A stretch of 18,738 bases of DNA. Source: Pyropia haitanensis (lineage: Eukaryota; Rhodophyta; Bangiophyceae; Bangiales; Bangiaceae). Location of the stretch: the NCBI GenBank assembly GCA_008729055.1, contig SDUX01000045.1, forward strand, positions 1 to 18,738, written 5' to 3'. Positions 8,413 to 18,097 of the stretch are shown here, piece after piece. The translations under genes and the position numbers were made by a program. The notes below the pieces were generated by a model that had not been told where the DNA came from, searched no databases, and worked only from the letters and a program-made list of their open reading frames with translations. Within the stretch, counting starts at the first letter, position 1. Every line of letters starts with the position of its first letter.

Positions 8413-8454
8413 GTTCCGCCCTCACACCGTCCACGCCAGTGTGACGGGCGGAAC
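8413..8454. other. Conserved GC-rich hairpin (reference copy)
   Basis: Arm 8413-8427 pairs fully with 8439-8454: 15 base pairs with one bulged C and an 11-nt loop (8428-8438). The same 42 nt appear in all 24 complete units, including edge unit U0 (2224-2265); the window ends just before the copy in U24. A partial copy of the 3' arm (GTGTGACGGTCGG, about 8391-8403) lies just upstream and could form a weaker competing stem with the 5' arm. Possible roles are a cruciform, a transcript structure or a protein site; nothing here identifies which. Confidence 0.85.
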
Positions 8455-8459
8455 GCGCA

Positions 8460-9148
8460 GTGGACAGTTTGGGTGGCGGGGCGCACTTTGTGGCCACTGT
8501 TGGACCACTTTCTGGCGACTTTCGCCTCAATTTTCTTTGCAGTTATGGAAAGTTCTTGCCCCCAATTGCCCATTTGTGTCCTAATTTGGCCCCCTTTTTG
8601 CCCACTTTTTGCCCACTTCTTACCCACTTCCTACCCACTTTTGCCCACTTTTGCCCACTTTTGCCCACTTTTGCGTCTACAGCGATGCTGCACACGATCC
8701 GGCGGCCGAATTGGCGCGCATCCTTCATTCCAGCCATAGATCCGCCCGCTCCATGTCCGAGGTTCGACCCCCACGGTCGTGCATGGGGTGGTAGGCCGCT
8801 TCTCACCCACTTTTGCCCACTGTTGCCCACTTTTGCCCACTTTTGCGTGTACAGCAATGCAGCACGGGCTCCGGCGGCCGAATTCGCTCGCATCCTTTAT
8901 TCCAGCCATACATCCGCCCGCTCGACGTCCGAGGTTCCACCCGCACCGTCGTGCATGGGGTGGTTGGCCGACCCGTTCGTTGGCGCGTCCGTTGGATGCA
9001 ACGAGTGTTTTGTGGAGCGCCGGTTTCCACGTGTCAATTTTGTGGAATGGTTTTTGCCACGTGGGGGTCCCGACAGCCAGGTGTGACGGTCGGCGACAAA
9101 AGTTCCGCCCTCACACCGTCCACGCCAGTGTGACGGGCGGAACGCGCA
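8460..9148. repeat. Satellite unit U10
   Basis: 689 bp. Sites: s1 A, s2 G, s3 G, s4 G, s5 G, s6 C, s7 G. Indistinguishable from U9 by eye, suggesting a very recent duplication or conversion. Confidence 0.95.
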
Positions 9149-9837
9149 GTGGACAGTTTGGGTGGCGGGGCGCACTTTGTGGCCACTGTTGGACCACTTT
9201 CTGGCGACTTTCGCCTCAATTTTCTTTGCAGTTATGGAAAGTTCTTGCCCCCAATTGCCCATTTGTGTCCTAATTTGGCCCCCTTTTTGCCCACTTTTTG
9301 CCCACTTCTTACCCACTTCCTACCCACTTTTGCCCACTTTTGCCCACTTTTGCCCACTTTTGCGTCTACAGCGATGCTGCACACCATCCGGCGGCCGAAT
9401 TGGCGCGCATCCTTCATTCCAGCCATAGATCCGCCCGCTCCATGTCCGAGGTTCGACCCCCACGGTCGTGCATGGGGTGGTAGGCCGCTTCTCACCCACT
9501 TTTGCCCACTGTTGCCCACTTTTGCCCACTTTTGCGTGTACAGCAATGCAGCACGCGCTCCGGCGGCCGAATTCGCTCGCATCCTTTATTCCAGCCATAC
9601 ATCCGCCCGCTCGACGTCCGAGGTTCCACCCGCACCGTCGTGCATGGGGTGGTTGGCCGACCCGTTCGTTGGCGCGTCCGTTGGATGCAACGAGTGTTTT
9701 GTGGAGCGCCGGTTTCCACGTGTCAATTTTGTGGAATGGTTTTTGCCACGTGGGGGTCCCGACAGCCAGGTGTGACGGTCGGCGACAAAAGTTCCGCCCT
9801 CACACCGTCCACGCCAGTGTGACGGGCGGAACGCGCA
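9149..9837. repeat. Satellite unit U11
   Basis: 689 bp. Sites: s1 A, s2 C, s3 G, s4 G, s5 C, s6 C, s7 G. The s2 C (CACCATCC) is shared only with U13. Confidence 0.95.
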
Positions 9838-10526
9838 GTGGACAGTTTGGGTGGCGGGGCGCACTTTGTGGCCACTGTTGGACCACTTTCTGGCGACTTT
9901 CGCCTCAATTTTCTTTGCAGTTTTGGAAAGTTCTTGCCCCCAATTGCCCATTTGTGTCCTAATTTGGCCCCCTTTTTGCCCACTTTTTGCCCACTTCTTA
10001 CCCACTTCCTACCCACTTTTGCCCACTTTTGCCCACTTTTGCCCACTTTTGCGTCTACAGCGATGCTGCACACGATCCGGCGGCCGAATTGGCGCGCATC
10101 CTTCATTCCAGCCATAGATCCGCCCGCTCCATGTCCGAGGTTCGACCCCCACGGTCGTGCATGGGGTGGTAGGCCGCTTCTCACCCACTTTTGCCCACTG
10201 TTGCCCACTTTTGCCCACTTTTGCGTGTACAGCAATGCAGCACGCGCTCCGGCGGCCGAATTCGCTCGCATCCTTTATTCCAGCCATACATCCGCCCGCT
10301 CGACGTCCGAGGTTCCACCCGCACCGTCGTGCATGGGGTGGTTGGCCGACCCGTTCGTTGGCGCGTCCGTTGGATGCAACGAGTGTTTTGTGGAGCGCCG
10401 GTTTCCACGTGTCAATTTTGTGGAATGGTTTTTGCCACGTGGGGGTCCCGACAGCCAGGTGTGACGGTCGGCGACAAAAGTTCCGCCCTCACACCGTCCA
10501 CGCCAGTGTGACGGGCGGAACGCGCA
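9838..10526. repeat. Satellite unit U12
   Basis: 689 bp. Sites: s1 T, s2 G, s3 G, s4 G, s5 C, s6 C, s7 G. It separates the two s2-C units. Confidence 0.95.
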
Positions 10527-11214
10527 GTGGACAGTTTGGGTGGCGGGGCGCACTTTGTGGCCACTGTTGGACCACTTTCTGGCGACTTTCGCCTCAATTT
10601 TCTTTGCAGTTTGGAAAGTTCTTGCCCCCAATTGCCCATTTGTGTCCTAATTTGGCCCCCTTTTTGCCCACTTTTTGCCCACTTCTTACCCACTTCCTAC
10701 CCACTTTTGCCCACTTTTGCCCACTTTTGCCCACTTTTGCGTCTACAGCGATGCTGCACACCATCCGGCGGCCGAATTGGCGCGCATCCTTCATTCCAGC
10801 CATAGATCCGCCCGCTCCATGTCCGAGGTTCGACCCCCACGGTCGTGCATGGGGTGGTAGGCCGCTTCTCACCCACTTTTGCCCACTGTTGCCCACTTTT
10901 GCCCACTTTTGCGTGTACAGCAATGCAGCACGGGCTCCGGCGGCCGAATTCGCTCGCATCCTTTATTCCAGCCATACATCCGCCCGCTCGACGTCCGAGG
11001 TTCCACCCGCACCGTCGTGCATGGGGTGGTTGGCCGACCCGTTCGTTGGCGCGTCCGTTGGATGCAACGAGTGTTTTGTGGAGCGCCGGTTTCCACGTGT
11101 CAATTTTGTGGAATGGTTTTTGCCACGTGGGGGTCCCGACAGCCAGCTGTGACGGTCGGCGACAAAAGTTCCGCCCTCACACCGTCCACGCCAGTGTGAC
11201 GGGCGGAACGCGCA
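10527..11214. repeat. Satellite unit U13 (block junction)
   Basis: 688 bp. Sites: s1 deleted, s2 C, s3 G, s4 G, s5 G, s6 C, s7 C. The s4/s5 state matches units to its left and the s7 state matches those to its right, so the changeover between two homogenised blocks lies inside this unit, between about 10,935 and 11,147. Confidence 0.95.
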
Positions 11215-11903
11215 GTGGACAGTTTGGGTGGCGGGGCGCACTTTGTGGCCACTGTTGGACCACTTTCTGGCGACTTTCGCCTCAATTTTCTTTGCAGTTA
11301 TGGAAAGTTCTTGCCCCCAATTGCCCATTTGTGTCCTAATTTGGCCCCCTTTTTGCCCACTTTTTGCCCACTTCTTACCCACTTCCTACCCACTTTTGCC
11401 CACTTTTGCCCACTTTTGCCCACTTTTGCGTCTACAGCGATGCTGCACACGATCCGGCGGCCGAATTGGCGCGCATCCTTCATTCCAGCCATAGATCCGC
11501 CCGCTCCATGTCCGAGGTTCGACCCCCACGGTCGTGCATGCGGTGGTAGGCCGCTTCTCACCCACTTTTGCCCACTGTTGCCCACTTTTGCCCACTTTTG
11601 CGTGTACAGCAATGCAGCACGCGCTCCGGCGGCCGAATTCGCTCGCATCCTTTATTCCAGCCATACATCCGCCCGCTCGACGTCCGAGGTTCCACCCGCA
11701 CCGTCGTGCATGGGGTGGTTGGCCGACCCGTTCGTTGGCGCGTCCGTTGGATGCAACGAGTGTTTTGTGGAGCGCCGGTTTCCACGTGTCAATTTTGTGG
11801 AATGGTTTTTGCCACGTGGGGGTCCCGACAGCCAGCTGTGACGGTCGGCGACAAAAGTTCCGCCCTCACACCGTCCACGCCAGTGTGACGGGCGGAACGC
11901 GCA
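11215..11903. repeat. Satellite unit U14
   Basis: 689 bp. Sites: s1 A, s2 G, s3 G, s4 C, s5 C, s6 C, s7 C. First unit with the right-hand block haplotype. Confidence 0.95.
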
Positions 11904-12592
11904 GTGGACAGTTTGGGTGGCGGGGCGCACTTTGTGGCCACTGTTGGACCACTTTCTGGCGACTTTCGCCTCAATTTTCTTTGCAGTTTTGGAAAGTTCT
12001 TGCCCCCAATTGCCCATTTGTGTCCTAATTTGGCCCCCTTTTTGCCCACTTTTTGCCCACTTCTTACCCACTTCCTACCCACTTTTGCCCACTTTTGCCC
12101 ACTTTTGCCCACTTTTGCGTCTACAGCGATGCTGCACACGATCCGGCGGCCGAATTGGCGCGCATCCTTCATTCCAGCCATAGATCCGCCCGCTCCATGT
12201 CCGAGGTTCGACCCCCACGGTCGTGCATGCGGTGGTAGGCCGCTTCTCACCCACTTTTGCCCACTGTTGCCCACTTTTGCCCACTTTTGCGTGTACAGCA
12301 ATGCAGCACGCGCTCCGGCGGCCGAATTCGCTCGCATCCTTTATTCCAGCCATACATCCGCCCGCTCGACGTCCGAGGTTCCACCCGCACCGTCGTGCAT
12401 GGGGTGGTTGGCCGACCCGTTCGTTGGCGCGTCCGTTGGATGCAACGAGTGTTTTGTGGAGCGCCGGTTTCCACGTGTCAATTTTGTGGAATGGTTTTTG
12501 CCACGTGGGGGTCCCGACAGCCAGCTGTGACGGTCGGCGACAAAAGTTCCGCCCTCACACCGTCCACGCCAGTGTGACGGGCGGAACGCGCA
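11904..12592. repeat. Satellite unit U15
   Basis: 689 bp. Sites: s1 T, s2 G, s3 G, s4 C, s5 C, s6 C, s7 C. U14-U17 alternate A,T,A,T at s1, a hint of duplication two units at a time. Confidence 0.95.
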
Positions 12593-13281
12593 GTGGACAG
12601 TTTGGGTGGCGGGGCGCACTTTGTGGCCACTGTTGGACCACTTTCTGGCGACTTTCGCCTCAATTTTCTTTGCAGTTATGGAAAGTTCTTGCCCCCAATT
12701 GCCCATTTGTGTCCTAATTTGGCCCCCTTTTTGCCCACTTTTTGCCCACTTCTTACCCACTTCCTACCCACTTTTGCCCACTTTTGCCCACTTTTGCCCA
12801 CTTTTGCGTCTACAGCGATGCTGCACACGATCCGGCGGCCGAATTGGCGCGCATCCTTCATTCCAGCCATAGATCCGCCCGCTCCATGTCCGAGGTTCGA
12901 CCCCCACGGTCGTGCATGCGGTGGTAGGCCGCTTCTCACCCACTTTTGCCCACTGTTGCCCACTTTTGCCCACTTTTGCGTGTACAGCAATGCAGCACGC
13001 GCTCCGGCGGCCGAATTCGCTCGCATCCTTTATTCCAGCCATACATCCGCCCGCTCGACGTCCGAGGTTCCACCCGCACCGTCGTGCATGGGGTGGTTGG
13101 CCGACCCGTTCGTTGGCGCGTCCGTTGGATGCAACGAGTGTTTTGTGGAGCGCCGGTTTCCACGTGTCAATTTTGTGGAATGGTTTTTGCCACGTGGGGG
13201 TCCCGACAGCCAGCTGTGACGGTCGGCGACAAAAGTTCCGCCCTCACACCGTCCACGCCAGTGTGACGGGCGGAACGCGCA
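12593..13281. repeat. Satellite unit U16
   Basis: 689 bp. Sites: s1 A, s2 G, s3 G, s4 C, s5 C, s6 C, s7 C. Same haplotype as U14, U18 and U19. Confidence 0.95.
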
Positions 13282-13969
13282 GTGGACAGTTTGGGTGGCG
13301 GGGCGCACTTTGTGGCCACTGTTGGACCACTTTCTGGCGACTTTCGCCTCAATTTTCTTTGCAGTTTTGGAAAGTTCTTGCCCCCAATTGCCCATTTGTG
13401 TCCTAATTTGGCCCCCTTTTTGCCCACTTTTTGCCCACTTCTTACCCACTTCCTACCCACTTTTGCCCACTTTTGCCCACTTTTGCCCACTTTTGCGTCT
13501 ACAGCGATGCTGCACACGATCCGGCGGCCGAATTGGCGCGCATCCTTCATTCCAGCCATAGATCCGCCCGCTCCATGTCCGAGGTTCGACCCCCACGGTC
13601 GTGCATGCGGTGGTAGGCCGCTTCTCACCCACTTTTGCCCACTGTTGCCCACTTTTGCCCACTTTTGCGTGTACAGCAATGCAGCACGGCTCCGGCGGCC
13701 GAATTCGCTCGCATCCTTTATTCCAGCCATACATCCGCCCGCTCGACGTCCGAGGTTCCACCCGCACCGTCGTGCATGGGGTGGTTGGCCGACCCGTTCG
13801 TTGGCGCGTCCGTTGGATGCAACGAGTGTTTTGTGGAGCGCCGGTTTCCACGTGTCAATTTTGTGGAATGGTTTTTGCCACGTGGGGGTCCCGACAGCCA
13901 GGTGTGACGGTCGGCGACAAAAGTTCCGCCCTCACACCGTCCACGCCAGTGTGACGGGCGGAACGCGCA
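13282..13969. repeat. Satellite unit U17
   Basis: 688 bp. Sites: s1 T, s2 G, s3 G, s4 C, s5 one base lost (GCACGGCTCC), s6 C, s7 G. The s7 G is out of place in the right-hand block and suggests a short conversion tract from a left-type copy. Confidence 0.95.
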
Positions 13970-14658
13970 GTGGACAGTTTGGGTGGCGGGGCGCACTTTG
14001 TGGCCACTGTTGGACCACTTTCTGGCGACTTTCGCCTCAATTTTCTTTGCAGTTATGGAAAGTTCTTGCCCCCAATTGCCCATTTGTGTCCTAATTTGGC
14101 CCCCTTTTTGCCCACTTTTTGCCCACTTCTTACCCACTTCCTACCCACTTTTGCCCACTTTTGCCCACTTTTGCCCACTTTTGCGTCTACAGCGATGCTG
14201 CACACGATCCGGCGGCCGAATTGGCGCGCATCCTTCATTCCAGCCATAGATCCGCCCGCTCCATGTCCGAGGTTCGACCCCCACGGTCGTGCATGCGGTG
14301 GTAGGCCGCTTCTCACCCACTTTTGCCCACTGTTGCCCACTTTTGCCCACTTTTGCGTGTACAGCAATGCAGCACGCGCTCCGGCGGCCGAATTCGCTCG
14401 CATCCTTTATTCCAGCCATACATCCGCCCGCTCGACGTCCGAGGTTCCACCCGCACCGTCGTGCATGGGGTGGTTGGCCGACCCGTTCGTTGGCGCGTCC
14501 GTTGGATGCAACGAGTGTTTTGTGGAGCGCCGGTTTCCACGTGTCAATTTTGTGGAATGGTTTTTGCCACGTGGGGGTCCCGACAGCCAGCTGTGACGGT
14601 CGGCGACAAAAGTTCCGCCCTCACACCGTCCACGCCAGTGTGACGGGCGGAACGCGCA
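13970..14658. repeat. Satellite unit U18
   Basis: 689 bp. Sites: s1 A, s2 G, s3 G, s4 C, s5 C, s6 C, s7 C. Confidence 0.95.
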
Positions 14659-15347
14659 GTGGACAGTTTGGGTGGCGGGGCGCACTTTGTGGCCACTGTT
14701 GGACCACTTTCTGGCGACTTTCGCCTCAATTTTCTTTGCAGTTATGGAAAGTTCTTGCCCCCAATTGCCCATTTGTGTCCTAATTTGGCCCCCTTTTTGC
14801 CCACTTTTTGCCCACTTCTTACCCACTTCCTACCCACTTTTGCCCACTTTTGCCCACTTTTGCCCACTTTTGCGTCTACAGCGATGCTGCACACGATCCG
14901 GCGGCCGAATTGGCGCGCATCCTTCATTCCAGCCATAGATCCGCCCGCTCCATGTCCGAGGTTCGACCCCCACGGTCGTGCATGCGGTGGTAGGCCGCTT
15001 CTCACCCACTTTTGCCCACTGTTGCCCACTTTTGCCCACTTTTGCGTGTACAGCAATGCAGCACGCGCTCCGGCGGCCGAATTCGCTCGCATCCTTTATT
15101 CCAGCCATACATCCGCCCGCTCGACGTCCGAGGTTCCACCCGCACCGTCGTGCATGGGGTGGTTGGCCGACCCGTTCGTTGGCGCGTCCGTTGGATGCAA
15201 CGAGTGTTTTGTGGAGCGCCGGTTTCCACGTGTCAATTTTGTGGAATGGTTTTTGCCACGTGGGGGTCCCGACAGCCAGCTGTGACGGTCGGCGACAAAA
15301 GTTCCGCCCTCACACCGTCCACGCCAGTGTGACGGGCGGAACGCGCA
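14659..15347. repeat. Satellite unit U19
   Basis: 689 bp. Sites: s1 A, s2 G, s3 G, s4 C, s5 C, s6 C, s7 C. Same as U18 at every diagnostic site. Confidence 0.95.
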
Positions 15348-16035
15348 GTGGACAGTTTGGGTGGCGGGGCGCACTTTGTGGCCACTGTTGGACCACTTTC
15401 TGGCGACTTTCGCCTCAATTTTCTTTGCAGTTATGGAAAGTTCTTGCCCCCAATTGCCCATTTGTGTCCTAATTTGGCCCCCTTTTTGCCCACTTTTTGC
15501 CCACTTCTTACCCACTTCCTACCCACTTTTGCCCACTTTTGCCCACTTTTGCCCACTTTTGCGTCTACAGCGATGCTGCACACGATCCGGCGGCCAAATT
15601 GGCGCGCATCCTTCATTCCAGCCATAGATCCGCCCGCTCCATGTCCGAGGTTCGACCCCCACGGTCGTGCATGCGGTGGTAGGCCGCTCTCACCCACTTT
15701 TGCCCACTGTTGCCCACTTTTGCCCACTTTTGCGTGTACAGCAATGCAGCACGGGCTCCGGCGGCCGAATTCGCTCGCATCCTTTATTCCAGCCATACAT
15801 CCGCCCGCTCGACGTCCGAGGTTCCACCCGCACCGTCGTGCATGGGGTGGTTGGCCGACCCGTTCGTTGGCGCGTCCGTTGGATGCAACGAGTGTTTTGT
15901 GGAGCGCCGGTTTCCACGTGTCAATTTTGTGGAATGGTTTTTGCCACGTGGGGGTCCCGACAGCCAGCTGTGACGGTCGGCGACAAAAGTTCCGCCCTCA
16001 CACCGTCCACGCCAGTGTGACGGGCGGAACGCGCA
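15348..16035. repeat. Satellite unit U20
   Basis: 688 bp. Sites: s1 A, s2 G, s3 A, s4 C, s5 G, s6 C, s7 C. First unit with GGCCAAATT (s3 A). It loses one T after A (GGCCGCTCTC). Confidence 0.95.
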
Positions 16036-16721
16036 GTGGACAGTTTGGGTGGCGGGGCGCACTTTGTGGCCACTGTTGGACCACTTTCTGGCGACTTTCG
16101 CCTCAATTTTCTTTGCAGTTATGGAAAGTTCTTGCCCCCAATTGCCCATTTGTGTCCTAATTTGGCCCCCTTTTTGCCCACTTTTTGCCCACTTCTTACC
16201 CACTTCCTACCCACTTTTGCCCACTTTTGCCCACTTTTGCCCACTTTTGCGTCTACAGCGATGCTGCACACGATCCGGCGGCCGAATTGGCGCGCATCCT
16301 TCATTCCAGCATAGATCCGCCCGCTCCATGTCCGAGGTTCGACCCCCACGGTCGTGCATGCGGTGGTGGCCGCTCTCACCCACTTTTGCCCACTGTTGCC
16401 CACTTTTGCCCACTTTTGCGTGTACAGCAATGCAGCACGGGCTCCGGCGGCCGAATTCGCTCGCATCCTTTATTCCAGCCATACATCCGCCCGCTCGACG
16501 TCCGAGGTTCCACCCGCACCGTCGTGCATGGGGTGGTTGGCCGACCCGTTCGTTGGCGCGTCCGTTGGATGCAACGAGTGTTTTGTGGAGCGCCGGTTTC
16601 CACGTGTCAATTTTGTGGAATGGTTTTTGCCACGTGGGGGTCCCGACAGCCAGCTGTGACGGTCGGCGACAAAAGTTCCGCCCTCACACCGTCCACGCCA
16701 GTGTGACGGGCGGAACGCGCA
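16036..16721. repeat. Satellite unit U21
   Basis: 686 bp. Sites: s1 A, s2 G, s3 G, s4 C, s5 G, s6 C, s7 C. Lacks a C in CCAGCATAG, the A of GGTGGTAGG (as in U3) and a T in CGCTCTC (as in U20). It is the only unit from U20 on with s3 G. Confidence 0.95.
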
Positions 16722-17408
16722 GTGGACAGTTTGGGTGGCGGGGCGCACTTTGTGGCACTGTTGGACCACTTTCTGGCGACTTTCGCCTCAATTTTCTTTG
16801 CAGTTATGGAAAGTTCTTGCCCCCAATTGCCCATTTGTGTCCTAATTTGGCCCCCTTTTTGCCCACTTTTTGCCCACTTCTTACCCACTTCCTACCCACT
16901 TTTGCCCACTTTTGCCCACTTTTGCCCACTTTTGCGTCTACAGCGATGCTGCACACGATCCGGCGGCCAAATTGGCGCGCATCCTTCATTCCAGCCATAG
17001 ATCCGCCCGCTCCATGTCCGAGGTTCGACCCCCACGGTCGTGCATGCGGTGTCGGCCGCCTCTCACCCACTTTTGCCCACTGTTGCCCACTTTTGCCCAC
17101 TTTTGCGTGTACAGCAATGCAGCACGGGCTCCGGCGGCCGAATTCGCTCGCATCCTTTATTCCAGCCATACATCCGCCCGCTCGACGTCCGAGGTTCCAC
17201 CCGCACCGTCGTGCATGGGGTGGTTGGCCGACCCGTTCGTTGGCGCGTCCGTTGGATGCAACGAGTGTTTTGTGGAGCGCCGGTTTCCACGTGTCAATTT
17301 TGTGGAATGGTTTTTGCCACGTGGGGGTCCCGACAGCCAGCTGTGACGGTCGGCGACAAAAGTTCCGCCCTCACACCGTCCACGCCAGTGTGACGGGCGG
17401 AACGCGCA
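16722..17408. repeat. Satellite unit U22
   Basis: 687 bp. Sites: s1 A, s2 G, s3 A, s4 C, s5 G, s6 C, s7 C. One C is lost in TGTGGCACTG and the A/tract-2 junction reads GCGGTGTCGGCCGCCTCTC. Confidence 0.95.
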
Positions 17409-18097
17409 GTGGACAGTTTGGGTGGCGGGGCGCACTTTGTGGCCACTGTTGGACCACTTTCTGGCGACTTTCGCCTCAATTTTCTTTGCAGTTATGGAAA
17501 GTTCTTGCCCCCAATTGCCCATTTGTGTCCTAATTTGGCCCCCTTTTTGCCCACTTTTTGCCCACTTCTTACCCACTTCCTACCCACTTTTGCCCACTTT
17601 TGCCCACTTTTGCCCACTTTTGCGTCTACAGCGATGCTGCACACGATCCGGCGGCCAAATTGGCGCGCATCCTTCATTCCAGCAATAGATCCGCCCGCTC
17701 GATGTCCGAGGTTCGACCCCCACGGTCGTGCATGCGGTCGTCGGCCGCCTCTCACCCACTTTTGCCCACTGTTGCCCACTTTTGCCCACTTTTGCGTGTA
17801 CAGCAATGCAGCACGCGCTCCGGCGGCCGAATTCGCTCGCATCCTTTATTCCAGCCATACATCCGCCCGCTCGACGTCCGAGGTTCCACCCGCACCGTCG
17901 TGCATGGGGTGGTTGGCCGACCCGTTCGTTGGCGCGTCCGTTGGATGCAACGAGTGTTTTGTGGAGCGCCGGTTTCCACGTGTCAATTTTGTGGAATGGT
18001 TTTTGCCACGTGGGGGTCCCGACAGCCAGCTGTGACGGTCGGCGACAAAAGTTCCGCCCTCACACCGTCCACGCCAGTGTGACGGGCGGAACGCGCA
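17409..18097. repeat. Satellite unit U23
   Basis: 689 bp. Sites: s1 A, s2 G, s3 A, s4 C, s5 C, s6 C, s7 C. Private substitutions: CCAGCAATAG, CCGCTCGATG and the junction GCGGTCGTCGGCCGCCTCTC. Confidence 0.95.

Larger units (their letters stand above)
7771..8459. repeat. Satellite unit U9 (reference unit)
   Basis: 689 bp. Sites: s1 A, s2 G, s3 G, s4 G, s5 G, s6 C, s7 G. No private change was seen, so the sub-features listed separately are placed on this copy; add or subtract 689 for neighbouring full-length units. Confidence 0.95.
8283..8459. repeat. Segment C: conserved core of the unit (reference copy)
   Basis: About 177 bp with no close relative elsewhere in the unit. It is almost invariant in U0-U23: apart from s7 the only change noted is one missing G after the second CACGTG in U0. 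It contains the CACGTG pair and the strong hairpin described separately. Low variation relative to the A/tract-2 junction suggests either constraint (protein binding, structure) or preferential homogenisation. Confidence 0.75.

Noticed and set aside
8400..8475. Helitron 3' end (hairpin plus CTRR)
   Set aside because: The hairpin is strong, but no CTRR follows within the usual distance on either strand.
16049..17533. 494-codon open frame and the many 60-340-codon frames in the array
   Set aside because: They follow the repeat, overlap on both strands, begin mostly at GTG or internal codons, change frame between units and consist largely of decapeptide runs from the stop-free 10-mer. No domain was recognised.
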